Source: Gammaproteobacteria bacterium
Lineage (GTDB): Bacteria > Pseudomonadota > Gammaproteobacteria > Steroidobacterales > XN24
DNA length: 41,047 nt
Direction: 5' to 3'
Assembly: GCA_029287575.1 (NCBI GenBank)
Contig: JARFQW010000085.1
Location: 1-41,047, forward strand
The notes beneath the pieces were generated by a model that saw only the letters and a program-made list of their open reading frames with translations, was not told the origin of the DNA and did not search any database. The first letter of the stretch is position 1. Each line of letters starts with the position of its first letter. Position numbers and translations under genes: made by a program. Below are positions 16,276 through 25,796 of this stretch, piece after piece.

Positions 16276-16552
16276 AATAAAGCATGCACGTCCGGGCACA
16301 TCCCGCACGCGCCGTCAACGTACCCAATCCCAAAGTGGTAATCAAGCCGCTTCAATCATACTGAAGTCTAGTAGGCAGCGGCCGTGTGTCCAGATTGCCG
16401 GATGCCAGCCGGCGTGGCGGGGCCGGCATTCGGGGTGCGCGGCGATTCAGGCGGGTGCCGGCGTGGGAGGGCCGGCCGGACCCGTGGTCCCGACACGACA
16501 CTCGGTTCCGTGTCGCTGGCGTGGATGCTGCGTGAAAGGTATTCCGGCTGTT
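16276..16552. other. intergenic region upstream of the lipoprotein gene
   Basis: No gene is seen. It should contain the lipoprotein promoter on the minus strand: the best candidate is TTGATT (16340-16345), a 17-bp spacer and a poor -10, TACGTT (16317-16322). The right half is GC-rich and lies downstream of the FAD oxidoreductase stop; I see no intrinsic terminator there. Confidence 0.35.
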
Positions 16553-18166
16553 TCAGGCTCGTGACAGGCGCCGCCGCAGGCGGGTCAGGACCGGCAGGTC
16601 GCGGAGAACCGCCGCGGCCGTATTGTGGCCCGGCACACCAGTTACACCACCGCCGGGGTGGGTCCCCGCTCCGCTCAGATAGAGACCGGTCAATGGTCCC
16701 CGATAGTCCCCGTGCCCGAGAATCGGTCTGGCGGAGAACAACTGGTCGAGCCCGAGCGCTCCATGAAAGATATCTCCGCCCACCAGTCCGAGGCGGGTCT
16801 CCAGGTCCTCGGGTGTCAGCACCATCCGGCCGACGATGGCGTCCCGGAAGTTCGGTGCGAATGTCGTCACGTGATCGATCACCAGGTCGGCCACTTCGTC
16901 CCGGGCCTCGCTCCAGGGTCGGTCATCCGGCAGCTCGGGCGCGAAATGCTGACAAAAAAGACTGGCTACGTGGCTGCCCGGAGGCGCCAGCGAGGAATCC
17001 AGCGTGCTGGGTATCAGCATCTCGATTACGGGCTGTCGTGACCAGCCCATGGTTCGGGCGTCCCGCCAGGCCTCATCCATGTAGCCGAGACTCGGACCCA
17101 GAATGATTCCGGACCCGTGTTCAGGATGCTGGCCGGGTCCGAGGCCGGGCAGGGCCGGCAACTCGCTTAAGGCAACGTTCATTCGCAGCGTTGCCGAACC
17201 GCAGCGGTAACGGGTCATGCGTTCAACGACATCGCCGGGCAGGTGCTCCCGCCCGATCAGCTTGAGAAACAGCAGCTTCGGATTGATGGCAGAGACAACG
17301 CTGCGGGCCCGCATTTCGCTGCCGTCTTCCAGCACGACTCCGCGGGCGGCTTCGTTGCTGACGAGAACTCGATGCACCGGGGCATTTGTGCGCAGGATGG
17401 CTCCATGCGCCCTCGCATCGGCGGCGATGGCGTCGCTGATGGCGCCCATGCCGCCGATGGCGTGGCCCCAGGCGCCGCGCTTGCCGTTCACTTCACCGAA
17501 GGCGTGGTGAAGCAGGACATAACCGGAGCCGGGTTCATAGGGACTGGCGTAGTTCCCGACGACGGCGTCGAAGCCGAAAGCCGCCCGGACGATATCGCTC
17601 TCGAACCAGTGGTCGAGCATGTCACCGGCACTGCGGGTAAACAACTCGAGCACATCCCGGCGAGCCGCCGGATCCAGGTTGCGGAGCCGGCGGCCAACCG
17701 CCAGGGCGCTGAAGTAATCGCTCAGCCCGCGGCCGGGAGCGGGTGGCGTGACGAACAACAGGGCGCGGAGCTCGTCGGCAACTGCCTCGAGCATGCGGTG
17801 GAATGCGGGCAGCCGCTCAGCATCCTTCGGAGACACCGCCGCAACCGCTTTCAGTGTGGCGTCCGGCCCGCCGCCCAGGGTCAGTCCGCGGCCTCCCGGG
17901 ACGGGAAGATAATTGGATACGGGGCGCTCGACGACGGCCAGTCCGTGACGGGCAAGGTCGAGATCACGGATGATTTTCGGATTGAGCAGACTGACCGTGT
18001 AGCTGGCGGTGGAATTTCGGAATCCCGGGTGAAACTCCTCGGTAACCGCCGCGCCTCCGAGAATCCCTCGGCGCTCCAGGACCAGAACGTCGAGACCCGC
18101 CCTGGCGAGGTACGCGGCGCAGACCAGGCCGTTGTGGCCACCGCCAATGACAATGACGTCATGCAT
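16553..18166 (-). CDS. FAD-dependent oxidoreductase, phytoene dehydrogenase/PYROXD2-like
   Basis: A 537-residue flavin amine-oxidase-like enzyme of the phytoene desaturase superfamily. The N terminus carries the FAD-binding GGGHNGLVCAAYLARAGLDV with the following LERR acidic end of the second strand. The middle region has GGMGAISDAIAADARAHGA, and the C terminus the second FAD motif LYLSGAGTHPGGGVTGVPGHN, all typical of the PYROXD2/COG1233 group. No carotenoid gene (crtB, crtE, crtY) is near, so a carotenoid role is not supported by context; the substrate is unknown. ATG 18166 is directly preceded by an in-frame TTG. It reads in the same direction as the RND operon but is separated from it by a strong terminator. 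Confidence 0.9.
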   Translation of the reverse strand: MHDVIVIGGGHNGLVCAAYLARAGLDVLVLERRGILGGAAVTEEFHPGFRNSTASYTVSLLNPKIIRDLDLARHGLAVVERPVSNYLPVPGGRGLTLGGGPDATLKAVAAVSPKDAERLPAFHRMLEAVADELRALLFVTPPAPGRGLSDYFSALAVGRRLRNLDPAARRDVLELFTRSAGDMLDHWFESDIVRAAFGFDAVVGNYASPYEPGSGYVLLHHAFGEVNGKRGAWGHAIGGMGAISDAIAADARAHGAILRTNAPVHRVLVSNEAARGVVLEDGSEMRARSVVSAINPKLLFLKLIGREHLPGDVVERMTRYRCGSATLRMNVALSELPALPGLGPGQHPEHGSGIILGPSLGYMDEAWRDARTMGWSRQPVIEMLIPSTLDSSLAPPGSHVASLFCQHFAPELPDDRPWSEARDEVADLVIDHVTTFAPNFRDAIVGRMVLTPEDLETRLGLVGGDIFHGALGLDQLFSARPILGHGDYRGPLTGLYLSGAGTHPGGGVTGVPGHNTAAAVLRDLPVLTRLRRRLSRA

Positions 18167-18312
18167 CAAGCAACCCGATAGTGACTAACGCGACCCGGCC
18201 AGCGAAACGGCGGCAGGCCGTTCTCCAGGCTCGTGGCAGTCTATCCGTGTGCTCGCCCGGGCAAAAGCGCCGGCGGGGATCTGCTCCCGGATTTTCCGGA
18301 GTACGCGCAAAG

Positions 18313-18337
18313 AAAAGGGCGCCGGCAAGCGGCGCCC
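18313..18337 (-). terminator. intrinsic terminator of the RND operon
   Basis: On the minus strand: GGGCGCCG (18330-18337), a 5-nt loop, CGGCGCCC (18317-18324), then TTTT (18313-18316). It is 26 nt past the stop of the adaptor gene and separates this operon from the oxidoreductase gene. Confidence 0.88.
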
Positions 18338-18362
18338 AAGGGAGGGGAAACGCAAATCCCCG

Positions 18363-19502
18363 TCAGCCGTCCCGGGCCAGTCTCAATTCCTCCGCGGTCT
18401 GACGAGGTTTTGTTTCGTCAGCGAGCGTTACCGGCTGGCCGCTCTGCAGTCGTTCCCCGCCGCGCACGACGATCCGGTCGCCGGGACTTACCGATCCGCG
18501 TACCTCGATCAGATCGCCCTGGCCGATACCCGTGGTCACGGTGACCTGTTCGACCGTCGAGTCCTCTCCGACCCGGAACAGGTAGGTGGCATTCTGGCGG
18601 AGAATCAGGGCGTCCCGCGGGACGGCGACGACCTGAATGGGCTGACCATCGGGCAGAGCCACGCGGACCGCCGAACCGATGACCCAGTCTGCATCATCCA
18701 GGGCGATCCGCACTTCGATCATCCGCGAGCGTTCGTCGCCCACGGGAATGACCGCGCGCACTTCGCTGACCGCCTCGCGATCCCGATCGGACACCGTCAC
18801 GCTGGCGCCTTCGGTGACATGCCGGGCCACGGCCATGGGGGCCTGGGCGCTGACCTCCACGTTGCCGGTGTCCACGAGGCGAACGACTTCGCCGCCGACT
18901 CCGAGATATTCGCCCATCTCGAGCATCCGTTCGACGATGCGGCCGGCAAACGGCGCCCGTATCCGACTGCGTTCGAGGGTGTGCAGAATCTGACCCCGAG
19001 CAATGCGGGCCTGGGCCAGATCCTGCTCGGTCATGTCCCGTTGTGCCTGAAGTTCGTCGAGCTGATTCTTGGCGGCGATATTCTGGCTGGCGAGACTGCG
19101 CTGACGTTCGAGCTGGCGATCCTGAAACGACAATGAGGCCTCCAGCCGGCGAATGGTTGCTTCGGCGTCGCTGAGCTGAAAGCGCTGCATGCTGTCGTCG
19201 ATCCTGGCGACCACCGCGCCCTTCTCGATCGTGTCTCCGACCTCGGCAACCCATGTCAGGCGACCGGCAACTTCACCGGCGAGACGGGCGTCTCTTAAGC
19301 TGACGATCGTGCCCGAGGCCAGGACCGTGGACGCCATGGTTTGCTGAACCGCCGGAGAGACGGTCACCGTAGCGGCGGGCGCGCTCTGCGCGCCGGCGGC
19401 CGCGCTGGCGGCAAGCGCACCGGCGGCGACGGCCAGACCGAGCGCATGGCGTAGGCGGGGGATGCGTTGAGTCATGATGGAATGCCTCGTCTTGAAGGTC
19501 AT
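18363..19502 (-). CDS. RND efflux periplasmic adaptor (MFP/HlyD family)
   Basis: A 379-residue membrane-fusion protein that links the inner-membrane RND pump to an outer-membrane channel. It has a signal sequence (ALGLAVAAGALAASAAAGAQS), a lipoyl/barrel-sandwich domain split around LAGEVAGRLTWVAEVGDTIEKGAVVARID and IRAPFAGRIVERMLEMGEYLGVGGEV, a helical hairpin between them (about 105-170), then beta-barrel and membrane-proximal domains. There is no lipobox, so it is secreted rather than lipidated. ATG 19502 overlaps the pump stop (ATGA); ATG 19475 is an alternative with GAGG upstream and would place the signal peptide closer to the N terminus. No outer-membrane factor gene is nearby. Confidence 0.92.
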   Translation of the reverse strand: MTFKTRHSIMTQRIPRLRHALGLAVAAGALAASAAAGAQSAPAATVTVSPAVQQTMASTVLASGTIVSLRDARLAGEVAGRLTWVAEVGDTIEKGAVVARIDDSMQRFQLSDAEATIRRLEASLSFQDRQLERQRSLASQNIAAKNQLDELQAQRDMTEQDLAQARIARGQILHTLERSRIRAPFAGRIVERMLEMGEYLGVGGEVVRLVDTGNVEVSAQAPMAVARHVTEGASVTVSDRDREAVSEVRAVIPVGDERSRMIEVRIALDDADWVIGSAVRVALPDGQPIQVVAVPRDALILRQNATYLFRVGEDSTVEQVTVTTGIGQGDLIEVRGSVSPGDRIVVRGGERLQSGQPVTLADETKPRQTAEELRLARDG

Positions 19503-22500
19503 GCCGCGGTTCCGGCCGGTTCCGGTGTCGCCGGGCCCTCTGCGATGGAACGGTCCGCGCGGGTTTCGCCAAGCCGCAGCAAGCTCGGCAGCAGAAGCAG
19601 GGTGAACAGTGTGCTGACGCTCATCCCGCCGACGATCACGGTTGCGAGACCCCGGTAGATGACGCTGCCCACACCGGGCATGAGTACGAGCGGCAGCATG
19701 CCGAAGATGCTGGTCAGGGTGCTCATGAAGATGGGCCGCAGGCGCAGACCCAGGGCCTGGCGAACCGCGAGTTCCCGGGCCAGCCCCTGGCGTTCGGCAC
19801 TGCGGGTCTGATGGACGAGCAGGATGGCGTTGTTGACGACCAGGCCCATCAGGATGATGAATCCGATCATTGTCAGCAGATCCAGCGGCTGGAAGGTGGT
19901 CAGGTTCAGAATGCGGATGCCGGCCATGCCGCCGACCGTGGCCAGTGGGAGGCAGAGCATGACCAGCAGGCTGTCCCTGATCGAGCGGAAGAGGGCGCTC
20001 ATCAGCATGAACAGCACCAGCAGCGCCATCGCGAAGTTCTCGGCCATCGTGCCGATCGCCACCTTCAGACGGTCCGCGCTGCCGCCATAGATAATGGTGC
20101 CGTCCGGCGGCAGGCTGGCCCTGAGGCCGGGCTGGACCTGTTCCTCGATCGCCGTCATCGCTTCTTCGAGGGACATGCGATCAGGCGGATTCACCGACAG
20201 GGTCACGGTGCGGCGCCGGTCCACTCGTCGAAGCGTGCTCGGTCCGACGGTACGCTGGATGTCCGCGAGTTCGCCGAGCGGCACGACGGTTCCCGCCGGC
20301 GTGGCGACCGGTACGTCGGCGAGGTCCTCGGGGCTGTTCCAGCCGCGGGCCCGGAAGATGACGTCCAGGCGCTGATCGCCGTCAAAGTGCTCTCCGACCC
20401 AGACCCCGTCGCCCAGCGCCCGGATCACGGTGGCCAGCTCGGCCCGGTTCCAGCCGGCCTCGATGAGTCGCTGGTCGCGGGGCAGGACCCGTAGTTCGGG
20501 TTCGGCCAGCTGCAGACCCGGCTCGGGCCGCACCTGCGCGCCGGGGATTGCCTCGGATACCAGCTGCATGCCGGTACGGGCGGCGGTCAGCAGGGCCTCG
20601 GCATCTCGTGCCTGCAGGTGGATATCGATGCTGCGGGCGCCGCCGAAGTTGCCGAACAGATTGCCCTGGGCCACGTAGGCCTGGGTGTCGGGCAGCCCGG
20701 CAGTGATCTCTTCCGTGACGATGCGCTGAAGTTCTCCAACCTGCGTCTGATCCAGCGCGCGGGCGCCGATCGTGCCGCCATTGGGCCAGGTGAGCACGTA
20801 GTAGTTCTTCAGGGCAGGTTCCCTGGTGCCCTGCATGTAGGGCTCGAGCCGGTCCATCATGACCTGGACGATTTCCGTATCGATCGTTTCGGTGTTGGCT
20901 CCCGGCGGGAAGCTGAAGTAGGCATCCACCGCATCGCGTTTGACCGGTGGCAGATAGTCGAGCCTCGGCATCAGCAGAAGCGTGCCCACGACCGGCAGAG
21001 TCATCAGGCCGAGAATCAGCGCCCAGCGCCGCTTCGGCGTCGCGGTCAGACGGACGATACCGTCCGCCATTCGGGACCACGCGGAAGCGTGCCGGTCCTC
21101 GAGACCGGCGGGCGGCAGCCAGGTCTTTGCCGCCGTCGGCAGGACGGTCACGGCGACGATGAGCGACATCACGACGGCGATGGCGATGGTCAGCGCCAGA
21201 TCGGCGAACAGCTGCCCCTCGACGTCCTGGAGAAAAATGACCGGAAGAAATATCGCCACGGTCGTGGCCGTGGACGCGACCAGAGCACCCCAGACCTGCC
21301 GGGTGCCCTCGGCCGAGGCTTCCTCCGCTGGCATCCCGCCGCCCCGGAGGCGGAGGATGTTTTCGAGAACGACAATGGCCGCGTCGAGCACCATGCCGGA
21401 AGCGAAGGCCAGACCGGCCAGGGAAATGACGTTGAGGCTCCGTCCGGTGAGGTTCAGAACCACAAAGGTGGCCAGCACCGATACGGGGATTGCAAGGGCC
21501 ACGAGCAGCGTGGCTCTTGCCTGGCGCAGGAACCACCACAGGACGCCGATCGCCAGCAGGATCCCGATGAACAGATTGCCCGTTACGAGATTGATTGCGC
21601 GATAGATGAACACCGATGCATCGAAGCTCTGATGCATCGTGAGCCCGAGTTCCTTGAGCGGCCCGTCGCGCAGGGCTTCCACTTCGGCCTTGACGTCGTT
21701 CAGCGCCTTCAGGACATTGGCGCCGCTTTGGCGGTTCACCCGCACCGAGACAGCCGGATTGCCGTTCTGATAGGCGAGGAAGCGCCGATCGGAACGGCCG
21801 ACCTCGATGGACGCGATATCGCCGAGGTGAATCGGCCGCCCGTCCCGCCATTCGAGGATCAGGTTACCCAGCTGGTCCGGACTGTAGCGGCCGGCAAAGC
21901 GCAGCATGTACTGGCGGCGGCCGACATCCACCTGGCCCCCGGACACGTCGTTGGCCTGACCCGCGATGGCGGCCACCGCCGGGATGGTGACGCCGAGCTC
22001 AGCGGCGCGGTAGGGATCGAAGGTGATCTGGAGCTGTTCCCGTCCGGCGGCGTTGATTTCGATGCCGGCCACTCCGGGGACGCTTTCCAGTCTCGGTTTG
22101 ACCAGTTCCTCGACCATCGGGAGATAGTCCTCGATGGTGCCCGGCGTGCCGGGCAGAAGCTGGATGAAGAAGTACGACAGGGCGCCGTTGGCGCCGCCGC
22201 CGCCCTCTCCGAGCTGCACCACCGGCGGATCGGCATCCCGCGGCATGGGCGGCAGCCGGTTCATACGGCTGATGACTTCGATCAGGGCCTGCTGCATGTC
22301 GGTGCCCAGGGCGAAGGTCAGGCCGATCCAGGCAAAACCCGGGCCGGCGTTGGCACTGAGGGTTTCGAGACCGGGCAGTCCCTGGAGCACGTCTTCCAGC
22401 GGTTCGACCAGCTCTGATTCGACCTCCTTGGGTGAAGCCGCCCGCCATCCGGTCTGGATCGTCATTTGCGGCTGCTCGATATCGGGGAACAGCTGAACGG

Positions 22501-22597
22501 GCAGCTTCTTGATGCTGTAGAGGCCGAAGAAGGCGACCATGGCCACGGCCACGGCGAGGGCCGCCGGGTTCTTCAACGCGGTGCGGGTCAGGTTCAT
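19499..22597 (-). CDS. RND efflux permease (AcrB/MMPL-like superfamily)
   Basis: A 1032-residue inner-membrane resistance-nodulation-division pump, full length, with the family's twin 6-helix halves and two large periplasmic loops. The N terminus is a classic single helix (AALAVAVAMVAFFGLYSIKKLPVQLFPDIEQP). In helix 4 the usual VDD motif is changed: SGMVLDAAIVVLEN, with Asp405 kept and Ala406 in place of the second Asp. In helix 10, where AcrB has Lys940, the sequence is GLVVNNAILLV (Asn922-Asn923). This is a less studied RND branch, so its coupling ion and substrate are uncertain. The pump gene precedes its adaptor, the reverse of the usual acrA-acrB order, and they overlap by 4 nt. GGGGAG lies upstream of ATG 22597. 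Confidence 0.95.
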   Translation of the reverse strand: MNLTRTALKNPAALAVAVAMVAFFGLYSIKKLPVQLFPDIEQPQMTIQTGWRAASPKEVESELVEPLEDVLQGLPGLETLSANAGPGFAWIGLTFALGTDMQQALIEVISRMNRLPPMPRDADPPVVQLGEGGGGANGALSYFFIQLLPGTPGTIEDYLPMVEELVKPRLESVPGVAGIEINAAGREQLQITFDPYRAAELGVTIPAVAAIAGQANDVSGGQVDVGRRQYMLRFAGRYSPDQLGNLILEWRDGRPIHLGDIASIEVGRSDRRFLAYQNGNPAVSVRVNRQSGANVLKALNDVKAEVEALRDGPLKELGLTMHQSFDASVFIYRAINLVTGNLFIGILLAIGVLWWFLRQARATLLVALAIPVSVLATFVVLNLTGRSLNVISLAGLAFASGMVLDAAIVVLENILRLRGGGMPAEEASAEGTRQVWGALVASTATTVAIFLPVIFLQDVEGQLFADLALTIAIAVVMSLIVAVTVLPTAAKTWLPPAGLEDRHASAWSRMADGIVRLTATPKRRWALILGLMTLPVVGTLLLMPRLDYLPPVKRDAVDAYFSFPPGANTETIDTEIVQVMMDRLEPYMQGTREPALKNYYVLTWPNGGTIGARALDQTQVGELQRIVTEEITAGLPDTQAYVAQGNLFGNFGGARSIDIHLQARDAEALLTAARTGMQLVSEAIPGAQVRPEPGLQLAEPELRVLPRDQRLIEAGWNRAELATVIRALGDGVWVGEHFDGDQRLDVIFRARGWNSPEDLADVPVATPAGTVVPLGELADIQRTVGPSTLRRVDRRRTVTLSVNPPDRMSLEEAMTAIEEQVQPGLRASLPPDGTIIYGGSADRLKVAIGTMAENFAMALLVLFMLMSALFRSIRDSLLVMLCLPLATVGGMAGIRILNLTTFQPLDLLTMIGFIILMGLVVNNAILLVHQTRSAERQGLARELAVRQALGLRLRPIFMSTLTSIFGMLPLVLMPGVGSVIYRGLATVIVGGMSVSTLFTLLLLPSLLRLGETRADRSIAEGPATPEPAGTAA

Positions 22598-22926
22598 GCT
22601 GCGCCGTTCTCCCCTGGGTCCGTCCCGGTCACGGGCGGACGCTTGATGGCGTGGTTTCGTGAGGTTTCCCGTTGCCCGGCCCCGGGCCGGCCCTCGTTCG
22701 TTCGTTGCGTTTTGCTTCGATTACAGTCTGCGTCAGCTCAGCCGCTGCGTCCTGTGGCCTGCCGCCCCGTCGAGTCGTTCCGTCGCATGCGGGACGGAAG
22801 CCGTGGCAGACCGCCGCCGGCCATCACTCTGGTAAGACGCGCCCCGGCGGCAAAAGGTTGTACAGATGCCTCTCGTTTGATCCGGTCGCGGCTGGGCGGT
22901 GGCCTTGCGTGGCGGTTACGCGGCGG
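22598..22926. other. intergenic region between RND operon and lexA
   Basis: No gene is supported over these 329 bp. It should hold the minus-strand promoter of the RND operon, but I find no convincing -35/-10 pair. A short tetranucleotide run, TCGTTCGTTCGT, lies near 22696-22708. No regulator gene for the pump is adjacent. Confidence 0.35.
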
Positions 22927-22954
22927 TTGCCAGCCGGCGATGACTGTATATAAT
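22927..22954 (+). promoter_or_regulatory. predicted promoter of lexA-imuA-imuB-dnaE2
   Basis: -35 TTGCCA (22927-22932), a 16-bp spacer and a perfect -10 TATAAT (22949-22954). The -10 lies inside the first LexA box, so bound LexA would block RNA polymerase. A near-consensus promoter under direct repression is typical of lexA genes. Confidence 0.8.
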
Positions 22955-22959
22955 CACAG
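22944..22959 (+). promoter_or_regulatory. LexA (SOS) box 1
   Basis: CTGTATATAATCACAG fits the gammaproteobacterial SOS box CTGT-N8-ACAG exactly at both half-sites, with an AT-rich centre. It covers the -10 hexamer. Confidence 0.93.
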
Positions 22960-22962
22960 TGA

Positions 22963-22978
22963 CTGTTTATCCATACAG
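22963..22978 (+). promoter_or_regulatory. LexA (SOS) box 2
   Basis: CTGTTTATCCATACAG is a second CTGT-N8-ACAG site, starting 19 bp after box 1 and ending 8 nt before the lexA start codon. Two tandem boxes also occur at E. coli lexA and give tight autoregulation. Confidence 0.92.
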
Positions 22979-22986
22979 AGACCGCC

Positions 22987-23616
22987 ATGAGAGAAGACCT
23001 CACGCCACGCCAGAATCAGGTTCTGACGCTGATTCGGGAAACGATCGAGGAAACGGGTATGCCGCCGACCCGGGCGGAAATTGCCAGTGCGCTGGGTTTT
23101 CGTTCACCCAACGCCGCCGAAGAGCACCTGCGCGCCCTGAACCGCAAGGGCGTCATCGAACTCGTGCCCGGTGCCTCCCGGGGGATTCGGCTGTGTGATT
23201 CGCTGCGAGAGCAGATGGGCCTGCCCCTGATTGGCCGGGTCGCGGCCGGCAGCCCGATCCTCGCCGAGGAAAATGTCCAGGGCCACTACCGTGTCGACCC
23301 CGGCATTTTTCATCCCCGGCCGCATTATCTCCTGCAGGTGCGGGGCATGAGCATGCGCGACATCGGCATCCTGGACGGCGATCTGGTCGCCGTGCACCGC
23401 ACACCCGAGGTCCGCAATCGACAGGTCATCGTGGCCCGCCTGGATGACGAGGTGACGGTGAAACGCTATCGGCAGGAGGGCAAGGTCGTCTGGCTGTTGC
23501 CCGAGAACGAGGAATTCGAGCCGATACGCGTGGACCTGAGCGAGCAGTCCATGATCATCGAAGGCGTTGTCGTGGGCGTTCTGCGTAACGGCGTGGTGCC
23601 GGGCAAGCTTCAGTGA
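22987..23616 (+). CDS. lexA: SOS repressor LexA
   Basis: A 209-residue LexA, repressor of the SOS regulon and self-cleaving in response to RecA filaments. The N-terminal winged helix (about 1-70) shows [19 protein letters not shown] and the recognition helix region [14 protein letters not shown], close to the E. coli type and consistent with the CTGT-N8-ACAG boxes upstream. The cleavage site is Ala87-Gly88 in RVAAGSP. The catalytic dyad is Ser122 (RGMSMRD) and Lys159 (VTVKRY). ATG 22987 lies just after box 2. The gene heads a mutagenesis operon and overlaps imuA by 4 nt (GTGA), so repressor and polymerases are made from one autoregulated transcript. Confidence 0.97.
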   Translation: MREDLTPRQNQVLTLIRETIEETGMPPTRAEIASALGFRSPNAAEEHLRALNRKGVIELVPGASRGIRLCDSLREQMGLPLIGRVAAGSPILAEENVQGHYRVDPGIFHPRPHYLLQVRGMSMRDIGILDGDLVAVHRTPEVRNRQVIVARLDDEVTVKRYRQEGKVVWLLPENEEFEPIRVDLSEQSMIIEGVVVGVLRNGVVPGKLQ

Positions 23617-24266
23617 ACAACGGGCTGGCATCACTGCTGGCCAGTCCGGGAATCTGGCGGGCCAGCCGTGCGCCCGCATCATTCGACACCCTGCCCACCG
23701 GCTATCCGGCGCTCGATGCGCGCCTGCCGGGAGGCGGCTGGCCCGCCCGCCTGCTGACGGAATTTTTGCTGGAGCGTCCGGGGCTGGGTGAGCTGAGTCT
23801 CGTGATGCCGGTCCTGGCCCGCCTGCAGACCGAGGCGCGGGCCGCCGGCCATACCGGATGGGTGGTGTGGGTGACGCCGCCCCTGTTGCCTTATGCGCCG
23901 GCTCTGGCGGCAGCCGGGCTGGATCCCGGCGGCGTACTCGTCGTAAAAGCGGGTGAGCAGGACGGCGCGGATTCCGACAATGCCCTCTGGGCCATGGAAC
24001 AGGCGCTGATTTCCGGTCATTGCGCCGCTGTTCTGGGCTGGCCGGGCCGGGCCGGGGATCGGCAGATTCGCCGGCTGCAGCTGGCTGCCCAGACCGGCGG
24101 TGTCCCGGCCATGCTGTTCCGTACCGCCGGCTCCTGGTCTGCGGCTTCCGCGGCGGCTCTGCGCCTGCGGCTGACGGCCCGCCAGGACGGTATCTGGCTC
24201 GAGGCGCTGAAAAGCCGCGGCGGCCGCCCCTTCGAGCTTCCTCTCGCCAGCCTGCTGCACGCCTGA
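23613..24266 (+). CDS. imuA: ImuA-like translesion synthesis accessory protein
   Basis: A 217-residue protein of the ImuA group (RecA-like fold, sometimes annotated SulA-like in Pseudomonas and Xanthomonas). The N-terminal pattern [27 protein letters not shown] is the family signature. The nucleotide loop is degenerate ([18 protein letters not shown]), so ATP binding is doubtful. In known cassettes ImuA is required with ImuB and DnaE2 (ImuC) for damage-induced mutagenesis. The GTG 23613 start overlaps the lexA stop by 4 nt. Assignment rests on the motif, size and position; it should not be read as the cell-division inhibitor SulA of E. coli. Confidence 0.9.
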   Translation: MNNGLASLLASPGIWRASRAPASFDTLPTGYPALDARLPGGGWPARLLTEFLLERPGLGELSLVMPVLARLQTEARAAGHTGWVVWVTPPLLPYAPALAAAGLDPGGVLVVKAGEQDGADSDNALWAMEQALISGHCAAVLGWPGRAGDRQIRRLQLAAQTGGVPAMLFRTAGSWSAASAAALRLRLTARQDGIWLEALKSRGGRPFELPLASLLHA

Positions 24267-24281
24267 TCCGGACCCGGGACG

Positions 24282-25796
24282 ATGCCGTATCCCGTGGCCT
24301 CACTGCCTCTGTTCGAAACGCAGCCGCCGGTGGTGGCGTCCACGGACCCTGTCGTATTCCGCAAGCCCGCGGGCTTGTGGGCCTGCCTGTATTTCCCCGC
24401 GCTGCCCCTGGAGGTTCATCGCTGCGAGGGCGTGGATGACAGGTGCATGGCGGTTTTCGAAGCAGGCAGGGTGCGGTTTGCCGGCGCCGGAGTTCGCGCG
24501 GCCGGGGTGGCTGACGGCTTGCCCCTGAATGCGGCCCTGGCCCTGTTTCCCGAGTTGCTCGTCAGGGATCGGCAGCCGGAACGGGAAGCCGCTTTGCTGC
24601 GCCGTCTGGCTGCCTGGGCCTGGGCCTACAGCAGCCGGATCAGTCTCGAACCTCCGGACAGCCTGCTGCTGGAGATTGCCGGCAGTCTGCGCCTGTTCGG
24701 CGGTCTGGAGGGGCTGAGCCAGCGGCTGGCGGCGGATCTTCGCCGCATGGATCACGAGGTGCTCATGGCCACCGCACCTACCCCGACGGCCGCCCTCTGG
24801 CTGGCCCGGGCCGGCGATCCCGGCATCACCGCGGGCGGGTCTCTGGCCAGTGTGCTGGGCCGGCTCCCCCTGGCGGTGACCCGCTGGCCCGCCGGGGTCC
24901 TGGAACGGCTGCATGGCATGGGGGTGGACCGGCTGGCGGATTGTCTGCGTCTGCCCCGGGACGGGTTCGCGCGCCGCTTCGGAAAAGCGCGGCTGGAATC
25001 GCTGGACCGGGCCACCGGACGCTGTCCGGATCCCCGGGCCGGGTTTTCGCCTCCGGAACGTTTCGAGGCGTCCGTGGATCTGCCGGCGGAAAGCCTGGAC
25101 ACCGATCGCCTGTTGCGCGCCAGTGAGCCGGTACTCACCCGGCTGGAGGTTTTCCTGCGTGCCCGGCAGGCCGGCGTCAACTGGCTGGCCATCGAGTTTC
25201 GGCACCGGTCGCATCCCGTGACCGGGATTCGTCTGCGCCTGGTGCGGCCGGCACGGCGGGCAGGCTATTTCCGGGAGCTGCTTGAATCCCGGCTGGAGCG
25301 GTTCAGGCTGTGCGCGCCGGTGATCGGCATGGCGTTCCGCAGCTCCCGGGCCGTGCGTCTGTCCGGCAAGGCGGCGAACCTGTTCGCGGCGGCTGAGTCC
25401 GGAGCCGAGACCCCGAGTCTGCACCTCATGGAGCGTCTGCGGGCCCGTCTGGGAGAGGAGGCGGTTCACGCCTTGTGCCTGTTGTCCGAGCACCGGCCGG
25501 AGTCGGCCTGGCAGGTGGCGGATCCCGGTTCGTCTCCGGGCACCCCGGCGCTGCCGCCGCGACCGTTCTGGCTGCTGGAGCAGCCGGTCAGTCTGGAAAT
25601 GCGGGACGGCCGGCCCTGGGCTGGCGGTCCACTCGTGCCCGAGAGCGGGCCGGAGCGTATCGAGACCGGCTGGTGGGACGGACACGACGTAGCCCGTGAC
25701 TACTACATTGCCCGGGACCCCGGCGGCGGCCGCCTGTGGATCTTTCGTGACTGCCGCGGCGAGCGTGCCTGGTATCTGCACGGCGTGTTTGGATGA
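24282..25796 (+). CDS. imuB: ImuB, inactive Y-family polymerase-like protein
   Basis: A 504-residue ImuB, the scaffold of the DnaE2 mutasome. It has a Y-family fold without the catalytic acids: the first motif reads [13 protein letters not shown] rather than the DxDxFF type, and the palm segment is [20 protein letters not shown]. Helix-hairpin-helix, little-finger and C-terminal regions follow ([24 protein letters not shown], and the terminal WYLHGVFG). A beta-clamp-binding-like pentamer SLPLF is at residues 7-11, inside an N-terminal extension before the domain; the usual central clamp site here is degenerate (AANLF). It begins at ATG 24282, 15 nt after imuA, and overlaps dnaE2 by 4 nt. Confidence 0.94.
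   Translation: MPYPVASLPLFETQPPVVASTDPVVFRKPAGLWACLYFPALPLEVHRCEGVDDRCMAVFEAGRVRFAGAGVRAAGVADGLPLNAALALFPELLVRDRQPEREAALLRRLAAWAWAYSSRISLEPPDSLLLEIAGSLRLFGGLEGLSQRLAADLRRMDHEVLMATAPTPTAALWLARAGDPGITAGGSLASVLGRLPLAVTRWPAGVLERLHGMGVDRLADCLRLPRDGFARRFGKARLESLDRATGRCPDPRAGFSPPERFEASVDLPAESLDTDRLLRASEPVLTRLEVFLRARQAGVNWLAIEFRHRSHPVTGIRLRLVRPARRAGYFRELLESRLERFRLCAPVIGMAFRSSRAVRLSGKAANLFAAAESGAETPSLHLMERLRARLGEEAVHALCLLSEHRPESAWQVADPGSSPGTPALPPRPFWLLEQPVSLEMRDGRPWAGGPLVPESGPERIETGWWDGHDVARDYYIARDPGGGRLWIFRDCRGERAWYLHGVFG

Noticed and set aside
18181-18362. Possible small gene between the oxidoreductase and the RND operon
   Set aside because: Only short frames exist and the region is explained by the strong terminator.
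20618-22417. A 599-codon open frame antisense to the RND pump
   Set aside because: Shadow of the pump gene; charged, featureless translation.
23613-24266. Annotation of imuA as the cell-division inhibitor SulA
   Set aside because: Length, the RecA-like opening motif and position before imuB-dnaE2 identify the ImuA group rather than the short FtsZ inhibitor.
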